The notes beneath the pieces were generated by a model. The model was given only the letters and a program-made list of their open reading frames with translations. It was not told the DNA's origin and did not search any database. This document shows positions 45,526-55,526 of a stretch of DNA of 64,000 bases, piece after piece. Origin of the DNA: Cryptomeria japonica (lineage: Eukaryota > Streptophyta > Pinopsida > Cupressales > Cupressaceae); NCBI RefSeq assembly GCF_030272615.1, contig NC_081414.1, forward strand, positions 47,174,501-47,238,500, in the 5' to 3' direction. The stretch's first letter is position 1. Every line of letters begins with the position of its first letter. A program made the translations under genes and the position numbers.

Positions 45526-45741
45526 TTGAGGAAGATCCATGAATCAATGGACTCGGGTTTGCAGAAGCAACTTACTATGGTACTTGAAGATCTTGATGTA
45601 GCTATGAATGATAAGAGTAGCCTGAGGAGAAGTCTGGAAGCAGCTAAAAATTTCATTGAATCCCTAAAGGAGCAAGTGAACACATCAAGAGAGAAGAGAA
45701 AGGAGCTAATGGATAAACTCAAGAGAAAGAAGAACTGCTAA
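45526..45741 (+). pseudogene. Element E: start of a coiled-coil gag-like ORF
   Basis: Seventy-one codons follow the PBS. They encode a Lys/Glu/Leu-rich coiled coil (LQKQLTMVLEDLDVAMNDK, LEAAKNFIESLKEQV), similar in style and position to the first ORF of element F (53633). The frame ends just before LTR-like sequence begins at about 45749, so the element is truncated. Likely a relative of F; function inferred only from position. Confidence 0.5.
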
Positions 45742-45748
45742 TGAGCAC

Positions 45749-46447
45749 TATAGACACCTAAATTTGACTAATTAATTTAATTAAATTTAAATCCCTTTCC
45801 TCTAGTTAATTAATTTCTCTATTCCGTTCTTCCAATTAATTAATTCTTAATTAATTAATCCCCAATCTTATCCTTCTAATTAATTAATTTCTAACTAATT
45901 AATTAACCCCCCAACCCATTTCCTCCCAATTAATTAACCTAGTTAATTAATTCCCTTTTTGCCATCCCATTTGATTAATTACCTTTAATTAATTAAATGT
46001 CCCTTTTCCCAAAACCCGAAAGGATTATTTAACTCAATTAATTAATTAGACTCAAATCCCATTTGAGCACATGACTCCTAACCTTAGCCCCACATCTAAT
46101 CTAACCCTTGTCTTAACCCTGGGGTTCCAACCAACCCTATCCTCTCAACCAACCCTAACCTAATCATCCTCCAAACCTCCATATGTGCACATCCTAACCT
46201 CTTTTCCCCCTTTTTGGAGAAAATATCCTATTTTGGGTGGCCTTGCCCAAAATGGACATGTGTCCCAACCCCTTTCCCTCTAGTTAAGCCACTTGTCCCC
46301 TTTGAGGACAAGTGTCTCCTCTTCACACCCTCTCTCCTTCCTCTCATCTTCTATATAAACCCTACGTTTCCTATGCAAAAGATCCACTTTTCATTCACTT
46401 GCATCGTTACTCTATCGAAATCACTACTCATCCTCATTATCACTTTC
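45749..46447 (+). repeat. Element G: start of a long Tat/Ogre-like LTR
   Basis: TATAGACACCTAAA at 45749 matches the minus-strand start of LTR A (TGTAGACACCTAAA) except for a G-to-A in the terminal TG. An ATTAATTAA-rich block (45766-46010) and a TATA box (46352) follow. The sequence appears to continue across element H and element F to an LTR end at 63827, which would give a ~4.8-kb LTR. That continuity is supported at both insertions, but a single LTR is not proven. Confidence 0.45.
46352..46359 (+). promoter_or_regulatory. Putative TATA box of LTR G
   Basis: TATATAAA in CTTCTATATAAACCC, followed by a C/T-rich stretch typical of plant initiation regions. Confidence 0.5.
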
Positions 46448-46729
46448 ATAATCACTCATATTTGCATCCATGGAGCATAATCAAACATGTGTTGATGTCA
46501 TGAGAACACCTCAAATCATGGAAGAATCGAATCTATTGGGACTCGTTAAATTTGAGTCAAGTTTAGAGGCCCATTTCAAAAAATTTCTATGCATGTCAGA
46601 AAAGTACCTAAATGTGTCAGTTTGAATGGCCTAGTTAGAGAGAGGATTAAGTGGAGACAGTTGATTTTCAAAGGGTAAGGCTCAGGAATCATGTCCTAAA
46701 CCTTTCATTTGGCCTATGCAATGATGTGC
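46448..46729. repeat. 281-bp direct repeat flanking element H (left copy)
   Basis: Starts ATAATCACTCAT and ends AATGATGTGC. Nearly identical to 51703-51983, with about three differences including one single-base indel. The two copies lie immediately outside the two ends of element H. This is far longer than the 5-bp duplication made by integrase. Confidence 0.92.
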
Positions 46730-47148
46730 GACTGATCAGCAAAGTACTGTACACTCAGCACGTATCCTCGTCGGGGTCCGGGGCCGGGCTGGGCCCCGGG
46801 CAGGGGTTCAGGGGCAGCAGCCCCCGAGAAAAAAAAAAATTTTGCCATTTTTTTTTATGAAAACCGACATTGTAATAAAACCCTAAAAAAAACCGACTTT
46901 GTTTGTTGCCCTAAAAACGCATGTTATAAGCGGCTGGGATGCTTAAGGCATTGTAAGGTTGATGTATTGTTTTTGCTGGATAATAAGAAAGATTGGACGG
47001 CTGTGTATGGTGGACGTAACCCATTCTGGGTGAACCACGTTAAATCTCTGTGTTATCTGTGTCCTGTTTTATTTCTTTATCTTTTGTATTTAAATTTGCA
47101 TATAATTGTTAGTTCATATTTGCTTCGGATCTGCTTGAAACCCTAACA
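46724..47148 (+). repeat. Element H 5' LTR, 5'-truncated
   Basis: Aligns with 51279-51702; TGTTGAA is missing from the start. It contains a GC-rich stretch (46766-46823) and GTTATAAG near 46924 as a possible TATA element. Confidence 0.9.
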
Positions 47149-47150
47149 AT

Positions 47151-47162
47151 TGGTATCAGAGC
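47151..47162 (+). other. Primer-binding site of element H
   Basis: TGGTATCAGAGC, an exact iMet-type site, two bases after the LTR. Confidence 0.9.
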
Positions 47163-47208
47163 CAGGTTTTCTCTAAATTGGCAGAACTTTCAGATTTGAG
47201 TGGGAGCA

Positions 47209-50200
47209 ATGGAGGATTCCAAATTCAAGGTCGAAAAGTTTAACAGCCAGAATTATCAGTTATGGAAAATGCAGATGGAGGATTACCTATATCAAAAGGA
47301 TTTGTGGCAGCCATTGGAAGGAAAGGCAAAGAAACCGACCACAATATCAGATGAAGAGTGGGACATTTTAGATAGAAAGGCATTGGGATCCATTCGATTG
47401 TGTCTTGCGTCGTCTGTAGCATTCAATATAACAGAAGCAAAAATGACTGTAGATTTGATGGCAACATTGGCTAAGCTGTATGAGAAACCCTCGGCTTCGA
47501 ATAAGGTATTTCTTATGAAGCGTTTGTTTAATTGGAAAATGAGTGAGGGAGGATTTGTAGCGGAGCACTTAAATGAATTTAATACAATTACCAGTCAATT
47601 GTCTTCGGTAAAAATTACCTTTGCAGAAGAGGTTAGGGCTCTCTTGATTTTATGTTCTTTGCCAGAAAGCTAGAATAGCTTGGTTATGGCTGTAAGTAAC
47701 TCTATCTCTGGTAAAAATACTTTGGTATTTGATAATATTGTTGGTGTTATCCTAAGCGAGGAAATGCAAAGGAAAAGCACAGGTGAGACTCCAACATCAT
47801 CGGGTAGTATTTTGAATGTGGAGAATAGAGGAAGATCAAAGGAAAGAGGAAAAGGCCCTGGGAATGAGAAGTCACGAGGGAAGTCAAAGAAAGGACGCTC
47901 TCAATCTAGAGGAAAGAAAGATTGCTGGTACTGCGGAAAGCCTGGTCATCTAAAGAAAGACTGTTGGTCTCGAAAAAACAAAGAAGGAGACAAAAATGAA
48001 AATGATAGTAAGGAAGCTAATATTGCAAGTAATACTTTACAAGATGCTTTAATCTTATGTTTGGATAATGTTAATGATTCTTGGGTAATAGATTCTGGGG
48101 CTTCATTTCATGCTACACCCCATAAAAAATATTTTCTAGATTATGTTCAAGGTGATTTTGGACAGGTATATTTGGGTGATGATGAGCCCTGTCAAATTGT
48201 TGGAAAAGGAAAGATAAAGATCAAGTTGCAGAATGGTAATGACTGGTTTCTGCAGGAGGTAAGACATGTTCCTAATTTAAGAAGAAATTTAATTTCTGCA
48301 GGGCAACTAGGTAGTGAAGGTTGCATAGTTACCTTCTCAGACAGTATGTGGAAGGTCACTAAAGGATCATTAGTAGTAGCTAAAGGTGCAAAGGTAGGCA
48401 CATTATATCTGTGTACTGGTAACACTTACTCTACCTTAGCTGCTACAGATAAAGTTACTGCAGGGACAACAACAATAAATGTTGCAAGAACAGATTCGAT
48501 AATGTGGCACCATAGGCTTGGGCACATGAGTGAGAAAGGGATGAAAATCCTTCACTCCAAAAATCTATTGCCAGGACTAAAGAAGATTGATTTAGAGTTC
48601 TGTGAAAACTGTGTTTATGGTAAACAGAAAAGAGTCAGATTTCTCAAGGTTGGGAAAGAGAAGAAGAGTGAGAAGTTAGAGCTTGTACATTCAGATGTAT
48701 GGGGACCGGCTCAGGTATCTTCTCTTGGTGGCTCTTGTTATTATGTTATTTTTATTGATGACTCAACCAGAAAAACATGGGTATATTTCCTAAAACAAAA
48801 ATCAGATGTTTTTGAAACTTTTAAGAAATGGAAAGCTTTGGTTGAGAATGAGACAGGAAAAAAGTTGAAGTGTCTCAGATCGGATAATGGAGGTGAGTAT
48901 TGTAGCAAAGCATTTGAAGATTACTGTTCCTTAAATGGGATTCGAAAGCAGAAGACAGTTCCAGGAACTCCACAGGAAAATGGTGTGTCAGAGAGAATGA
49001 ATAGGACCATCATGGAACGTGCGAGGAGCATGAGATTGCATGCTGGATTGCCCTTACATTTTTTGGCAGATGCTGTACATACTGCTGTCTATTTGATAAA
49101 TAGAGGACCTTCAACCCCTTTGGATGGTGGTATTCCAGAGGAGGCATGGACTGGTAAAAAGATAAATTATTCTTTTCTAAAAACTTTTGGTTGCGAAGCT
49201 TTTGTCCATGTTGATAAAGAAAACAGAACCAAGCTTGATGCTAAATCACAGAAATGTACCTTCATTGGATATGGGATAGATGAATATGGCTATCGGTTAT
49301 GGGATTTTGAAAATAAGAAAATAATTAGAAGTAGAGATGTTATATTCAATGAGAAGGTTGTGTATAAAGAATAAATGCAGGAAAAGAAGCATGAACAGGA
49401 CAAACAAGAATATGTGGTGTTGGATGAGATTCCTGAAAATGAAATGCCACAGGTACCTAATGCTCAGCAACAACAGATTGTCCCACAAACTCCTGCAAGT
49501 GTTAGACGTTCTATGAGGACAAGCAGACCCCCTGAAAGATTTTCTCCTTCTTTGTATTCTATTTTATTAATGGATTCTGGTGAACCAGAAGAATATGAAG
49601 AAGCAATGCAGGTGGATGCCAAACAACAGTGGCAACTAGGCATGAAAGAGGAGATGGACTCCTTGATGAAAAATAAGACTTGGTACTTAGTCCCTTTACC
49701 TGCAGAAAAAAGAGCCTTGCCTAACAAATGGGTTTATCGACTGAAGGAGGAGGAAGGAGGTAAGAAAAGATATAAGGCCAGACTTGTGGTAAAAGGTTTT
49801 GCACAGAAAAAGGGTATAGATTATGATGAAATATTTTCTCCAATTGTAAAAATGACTTCAATTAGAACTGTACTTAGTCTTGTGGCTGCAGATGATTTAC
49901 ATCTTGAACAATTAGATGTCAAAACAGCTTTTCTCCATGGAGATTTGGAGGAGGAAATTTACATGTTGCAACCACAGGGATATGAGGTCAAAGGTAAGGA
50001 GAACTTGGTGTGCAGGTTGAAGAAAAGTCTGTATGGCCTAAAGCAAGCACCCCGACAATGGTATTTAAAATTTGATAGTTTCATGGCTGAACACGGTTAT
50101 CATAGATGTCATTCTGATCATTGTGTATATTTTAAGAGATTTGATAATGGCAGTTATATTATCCTATTGCTTTATGTTGATGACATGCTTGTTGCTGGGT

Positions 50201-51135
50201 CTAACATGCAACATATAAATGATCTTAAACAGAAATTAGCCAGGTCATTTGCTATGAAGGATTTGGGTGTAGCTAAGCAAATTCTCGGTATGAGGATTAC
50301 ACGGGACAGGAAAAATAGAACCTTGAATTTGTCCCAAAGTGAGTATATAAAGAAGGTGTTGAAAATATTTAACATGCAGGATGCAAAAGCAGTTAGTACA
50401 CCTTTGGCTACTCATTTCAAATTGACTAAGGAGATGTGCCCAAAAGCACAGGAAGAGGTTAATAAAATGTCTAATATCCCATATTCATTAGCTGTTGGTA
50501 GTCTGATGTATGCAATGGTATGTACAAGGCCAGATATTGCACATGTAGTGGGAGTTGTGAGTAGGTTTATGAGTAATCCGGGTATGGAACATTGGAATGC
50601 TATGAAATGGATTCTTCGGTATTTGAAAGGAACTACTACAAAGGCATTATGTTTCAAAGGATCTAATGTTGCTCTAAGTGGATTTGTTGACTCTGATCTG
50701 GCGGGTGATATTGATTCACGAAGGAGTACTACAGGGTATGTTTTTACTATAGGGGGAACTGCAGTCAGTTGGATTTCTAGGCTGCAAAAGGTTGTTGCAC
50801 TTTCAACCACTGAAGCTGAGTATGTTGCTGCTACAGAAGCCAGCAAAGAGATGATTTGGTTGCAATGTTTTCTAAAGGAATTGGGTCAGACACAAGAGGA
50901 TAGCCCATTGTATACTGATAGCCAGAGTGCCATTCATCTTGCAAAGAACTCTACTTTTCATTCAAGGACAAAGCACATTCAGCTCAGGTACCACTTCATC
51001 CAGACTATTTTGGAGGAGGGTCAGTTACAGCTTGAGAAGATTCACACAAGTGAGAATCTTGCCGATATGTTCACAAAGGCAGTTCCACAGGAGAAGCTGA
51101 TTTCTTCATTAGTTTTTGTTGGTCTTCTTGATTGA
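47209..51135 (+). pseudogene. Element H gag-pol polyprotein (Ty1/copia), two in-frame stops
   Basis: One frame from ATG 47209 to TGA 51133-51135, no frameshift. A GTG in frame nine bases upstream is not needed. Stops: TAG 47671-47673 (codon 155) and TAA 49372-49374 (codon 722). Domains: gag (NYQLWKMQMEDYL); CCHC knuckle CWYCGKPGHLKKDC (codon ~242); protease VIDSGAS (Asp 295); pre-integrase WHHRLGHMSEKGM; integrase DDE at Asp 496 (HSDVWGP), Asp 559 (RSDNGGEY) and Glu 595 (ENGVSERMNR), spacing DD35E; RT with KARLVVKGFAQKKGIDY, QLDVKTAFLHGDL and YVDD (Asp 991); RNase H with STTEAEY and YTDSQSAIHLAKN, ending in HSRTKHIQLRYHF. All catalytic residues are intact. Each stop is one transition from a sense codon. 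The style is Tork/TNT1-like. Confidence 0.95.
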
Positions 51136-51256
51136 TAATTATGGAATTTATACTAGTCAAGTCCTAGTATTTTATCCAGCGGATGTTGCATGTACAGTGG
51201 TGTCGTGTAGTATCAGTCTTCAATTGGGAGATTGTTCAGTGTGGAGCCTGATCAGT

Positions 51257-51271
51257 CTCCAAGTGGGAGAT
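51257..51271 (+). other. Polypurine tract of element H
   Basis: CTCCAAGTGGGAGAT ends immediately before TGTTGAAATG of the 3' LTR. A second AATTGGGAGATTG lies about 40 bases upstream. Confidence 0.75.
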
Positions 51272-51702
51272 TGTTGAAATGTGGCGACTGATTAGAAAAG
51301 TATTGTACACTCAGCATGTATCCTCGCCGGGGTCCGGGGCCGGGCTGGGCCTCGGGCAGGGGTTCGAGGGCGGCAGCCCCCGAGAAATTTTTTTTTTTGC
51401 CATTTTTTTGATGAAAACCGACATTGTAATAAAACCCTAAAAAAGGCCGACTTTGTCTGTTGCCCTAAAAACGCATGTTATAAGCGGCTGGGATGCTTAA
51501 GGCATTGTAAGGTTGATGTACTGTTTTTGCTGGATAATAAGAAAGATTGGACGACTGTGTATGGTGGACGTAACCCATTCTGGGTGAACCACGTTAAATC
51601 TCTGTGTTATCTGTGTCCTGTTTTATTTCTTTATCTTTTGTATTTAAATCTGCATATAATTGTTAGTTCATATTTGCTTCGGATCTGCTTGAAACCCTAA
51701 CA
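51272..51702 (+). repeat. Element H 3' LTR
   Basis: 431 bp, complete: TGTTGAAATGTGG to CCCTAACA. Directly followed by the right copy of the 281-bp flanking repeat. Confidence 0.93.
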
Positions 51703-51983
51703 ATAATCACTCATATTTGCATCCATGGAGCATAATCAAACATGTGTTGATGTCATGAGAACACATCAAATCATGGAAGAATCGAATCTATTGGGACTCG
51801 TTAAATTTGAGTCAAGTTTAGAGGCCATTTCAAAAAATTTCTATGCATGTCAGAAAAGTACCTAAATGTGTCAGTTTGAATGGCCTAGTTAGAGAGAGGA
51901 TTAAGTGGAGACGGTTGATTTTCAAAGGGTAAGGCTCAGGAATCATGTCCTAAACCTTTCATTTGGCCTATGCAATGATGTGC
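51703..51983. repeat. 281-bp direct repeat flanking element H (right copy)
   Basis: Partner of 46448-46729. After TGATGTGC the original flank continues (AACTTTTAG), whereas the left copy runs into the LTR. Confidence 0.92.
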
Positions 51984-52349
51984 AACTTTTAGAATTCAAT
52001 TTGGATAAGTTTATCAGGTACCCATTTCGAGGGTGAGCTGAAAGTACATTTTAGGCACAAATGCAAATTTTATTGAGTAGCCTACTTTGGGTGTTTATAT
52101 CTTTTGCCTATTGATTGTCATGAAGAAATTCAAAATGGATTCAAATGTATGCATAAATATGAGTCATCTTGCAAAGTTTCAAGTCTTAATGAATCCATTT
52201 GCTCAGTTTTTGAAGATCAATATGTTTGCAATTTGTATGGTTTGACGAGTCCCTGTTTCAGCGCCTAGTCAGAGCCCTATTTCGCATAAGTGTAAAAGTT
52301 GCCTCAGTGAGTGTTATGCCAGAATGTTTGTTCTAGGTTATTGCTGGTA
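51984..52349. other. LTR G sequence between elements H and F
   Basis: Continuous with 46447 on one side and 60390 on the other once H and F are removed. No ORF or RNA gene is seen. Confidence 0.5.
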
Positions 52350-52354
52350 TAAAT
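52350..52354. repeat. Target site duplication of element F (left copy)
   Basis: TAAAT, repeated exactly at 60385-60389 after the 3' LTR. Confidence 0.92.
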
Positions 52355-53570
52355 TGTTACTACTTATCAAATTTTCATTAGTTTTATATACAAAGTCATT
52401 CTATATTCTAGTCGGTTAATATTACCGAATCATGCAGTCGGTACACACAGAGAAGTCGGTATGAACAGTCTAGTCGATTACAGAAGGATAACAGTCACAA
52501 AGCCCAGTATACATTGAGCTGTCTACCGAGTGTTATTTCATGTCTACCGAGCAGTAAAGGTAATACACCAAGTTGATATACACCAAGTGAAACGTGTTAC
52601 TAGATTCATTGAACCTGGACACACATATGAAAACGTGTTACAAGATCGAGGCACACAGAACCGTTATCACATTGGAAATTGCACATACAGATTTTGTATA
52701 ATTTTGAGGTCATCTAACTAATGAAATATTTTGCATGGTTATTTATTCAAGAAATCAAGTTTGTAAATTTGAAGCAATGAATCGGATCACCGACATAAGA
52801 AGTCTATTTATATAGCATGAATTTAGGGTTAGAAACAAAGATGTGAATGTGAGAAATGTGTGTGCATGTGTGTATGAAGCAAGACTTATGAGATACATGA
52901 GAAATCATAGAGTATTATGACTATTACAGAGACATAGAGGTCACCGAGAAGGTTATCAGAGAACAGTCGAGGAACAAAGTAAATAGAAGGGTTTACCAAG
53001 TTACTTTATGAGTTACCGAGGTATGCTATAGGCAAGGTAATCTTATTTTGAGCACATAGAATCTGCTACAGCATTTTAGATGTAAAGTTGCAGATATTTG
53101 TAATGATTCTATTGTAATATTTTGAAGTCGTAAGAGAAACCTTTAACAGGGTAAAAGACTCTAACCAAGTCTATAAATTGTAAATCCTTTAACCAGGTGC
53201 TACACTTATATAGTGTTGTAAAATCTTTTAGCAAGGTAGATCTAACTGATCTTAATACTCCTAACAGGGTAAGCTATTAGAAATAGCTAAATGTAGCTCT
53301 AACCAAGCACTCTTTATTATTGTAGTAGTGAAGTTGTGGGTGCCATCCCCACCGCAGTTTTTCTCACTAACCAAGAGTTTCTGTGTGACCAAAATATATG
53401 TGTTATGGAGTGAATCATGTATGAATGTTATCTGTTGATTATAGTTTTGTTTTATGTTACTACACTATTCTATTTATGTAAAATAGTAAGGTTATTACAA
53501 AAGAAAAGTTTTGAAGTACTAATTCACCCCTCCCCTCTCAGTACATTAGCTTTCCATATTGGGCCTAACA
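52355..53570 (+). repeat. Element F 5' LTR
   Basis: 1216 bp, TGTTACTACTT to GGGCCTAACA. It retains a segment (about 53250-53296, CTCCTAACAGGGTAAGC) missing from the 3' LTR. Confidence 0.93.
52806..52814 (+). promoter_or_regulatory. Putative TATA box in the 5' LTR of element F
   Basis: ATTTATATA in AGTCTATTTATATAGC, conserved in the 3' LTR at about 59665, in a plausible U3 position. Confidence 0.5.
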
Positions 53571-53572
53571 AT

Positions 53573-53584
53573 TGGTATCAGAGC
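53573..53584 (+). other. Primer-binding site of element F
   Basis: TGGTATCAGAGC, an exact iMet-type site, two bases after the 5' LTR. Confidence 0.92.
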
Positions 53585-53632
53585 TTGAATCTTGGAAAAG
53601 GGTTTAACTACCTAAAGAGAAAGATCTTATCA

Positions 53633-54979
53633 ATGGAAGGCTATAAACAATCTCAGAGGATTGTGTATCTACAAGAAGAGCTGGATAATGCAAATCAAGT
53701 GATTGCAGACATGCAAAGGCAAATGCAAAAATCTCTGAAAGTAAGGAGAAGATTATCTAATGACTTGCAAGATTCTCAAGAGTTAGTGGAACAAATCAAG
53801 ACATCATCTGACAATAGTATATCTAAAGAGACTAAAGAAATGATTGGAATGTTGAAAGAAAAGAACAAAGCATTGGCTGATCAACTAAAAGCAATGAAAA
53901 GAGAACATGAACATTTCAGTACACAGATGACTGAAAATCTAGATGCATTAAGGATAGCCAAGAATAAAGCAAGAGATCTACAAAGAGAGAAACAACAACT
54001 TGAAGTCTTAGTATCTGATAAGAATGATGAAATCATAAGGCTAACTGGTATTCAACAAAATCTGATAGATCAACTAGGTTATACACATCATGAAGCAAAT
54101 CTAAAAGATGATGAGAATCAAGCATTGAAACTTGAAGTATCAAGGTTGAACAATGAACTTGAAACAGAAAAGAAATATAAGGAAACACTGAAGAAGAGTT
54201 ATGAAGCATCAAAAGATGTTGGATGAGCAACTGAACACAAGACGACCCTACAAAGAAGGAGGACTCGGTTACAAAGTAAAAGACTCTACCAAGAAGAGAA
54301 TCTGCACTACCGAGAGAGGAGAATCATCAAAACAAGCTGGAAAAAGGAATAACATCAAAAGGAAGAAGCCTACTTGCTACTACTATGGAAATCAAGGTCA
54401 TACTGCCAATATATGTCAAATCAAAAAAGGTAAGCAACCGAATACCACTAAGACCAATGGTTATTGTTACAATTGCAATAAATATGGTCACACATCTAAT
54501 CAATGTAAGACAAAGTCTGTTAACAATTATCAAAAGGCAAAATTCAAGGGGTTTTGCAAAAACTACAATAGATATGGACATAGTACCGAGAAGTGTGGGT
54601 TTAAGCAAAAGAACCACATATGGTCTGCACACCGAGCAAATACTAGAGGATACTGAACTCACACAGATCCTTATCGACAATATTCTATAGTACCATCAAT
54701 ACAAGGATATGGTGTGAATGTTGTGGAAGATATGGACATATAAGTGCCAACTACTTTATAAGGTTTGGAATGAATAACTGAAGATCATGGAGAAATCCTG
54801 GAATGGCATGTTTTCATTGTCACAAAGCTGGATATTTAGCTGGAGATTGCAAAGATCAACCTAGAGAAGACACTAAGCAAATAAAAGAGAAATTAAAGAT
54901 GATTTGGAGAAAGAAGGAAATTGTGTCAAATGAAGAAAGCACCTTACCTATCGAGTTAGGTGCTCCCACTCCAAATTAA
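53633..54979 (+). pseudogene. Element F gag-like protein: coiled coil plus five CCHC knuckles
   Basis: ATG 53633 opens about 195 codons of almost continuous heptad-rich coiled coil (VYLQEELDNANQVIADMQRQ, LQREKQQLEVLVSDK). A one-base slip in an A run near 54215 shifts the frame; the protein continues as a basic linker and zinc knuckles. Knuckle positions: 54375-54416, 54465-54506, 54555-54596, then after a second shift 54713-54754 and 54809-54850. Only the second (CYNCNKYGHTSNQC) is intact. Knuckles 1 and 3 have Tyr for the second Cys, knuckle 4 Tyr for the last Cys, knuckle 5 Tyr for His. The frame ends near 54979. CCHC knuckles bind RNA in gag, and copia gag usually has one. Position and domains support a packaging role; the family is not recognised. 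Confidence 0.75.
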
Positions 54980-55526
54980 TCAGTAAAGGTATGAAGGAAC
55001 TGCATTCTCACAAGGTTAAATCTTAAGCAGTTCCTATTTAAGTATGTACTGAATTCAAAATCTACATAGCAAGATGTAGGAGTAAGTTTGAAATTCTATC
55101 AAAATTTTTGAAGCACTTTACAAGAAAACTGTCAAGTCGGTGAATTCAGGAAGCCTGTCAAGTCAGTATATGAAGGAAATCTGGTTACTCAGTTAAAGAA
55201 AAAAAAAGGAAAGGAAGTTAAGTGAACTAAGTGCATTTAATGTCTTTGACCTAACTTGCACGGAGCCTGATAAGGTATTTTTGAGTACTTAAAAGGTTTT
55301 TCGTGGTCATTTTCATTCACCAAGTTTTCAAGAAACAGAGCAGAGAAAATCAAGGCGATCAAACCATCTTCAAAGCAAAATCCAAGGTATTTACATCGAA
55401 TCTCATCACATTGCTAAGTTGGTTTACCAAACTCATTAAGTTGTTATCTGCTGAGTGTGAAGCGTCTGCCATTTGTTAAGTTCTCAAACCCTAAGGTTCC
55501 TGTATTAATTTTTATCTGAAATCAAA
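54980..55526 (+). other. Non-coding gap before the cargo ORF, leader-like
   Basis: Between the gag-like stop and ATG 55527. It contains TACTTAAAAG (about 55289) and a C/A-rich stretch with no ATG-rich ORF, resembling a gene 5' leader. It may be a carried-over promoter and 5' UTR of the cargo ORF. No hard motif proves this. Confidence 0.3.

Larger units (their letters stand above)
46724..51702 (+). mobile_element. Element H: nearly intact Ty1/copia retrotransposon
   Basis: LTRs are 46724-47148 and 51272-51702 (431 bp when complete, TGTTGAAATG...CTAACA). PBS at 47151, one gag-pol frame of about 1,308 codons with two stops, and a polypurine tract before 51272. Order protease, integrase, reverse transcriptase, RNase H is diagnostic of copia. 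The 5' LTR lacks its first seven bases and is fused to flanking DNA at ATGTG. LTRs differ at about 15-18 positions (~4 percent), many at CpG. It lies in sequence assigned to LTR G. Confidence 0.93.

Noticed and set aside
47671-47673. Programmed stop readthrough between gag and pol of element H
   Set aside because: The TAG falls inside the gag domain at a position where relatives have Trp, not at a gag-pol boundary; it is simpler as a G-to-A mutation.
49372-49374. Two separate pol proteins in element H
   Set aside because: The TAA lies in the integrase-RT linker in the same frame on both sides; one C-to-T from a Gln codon explains it.
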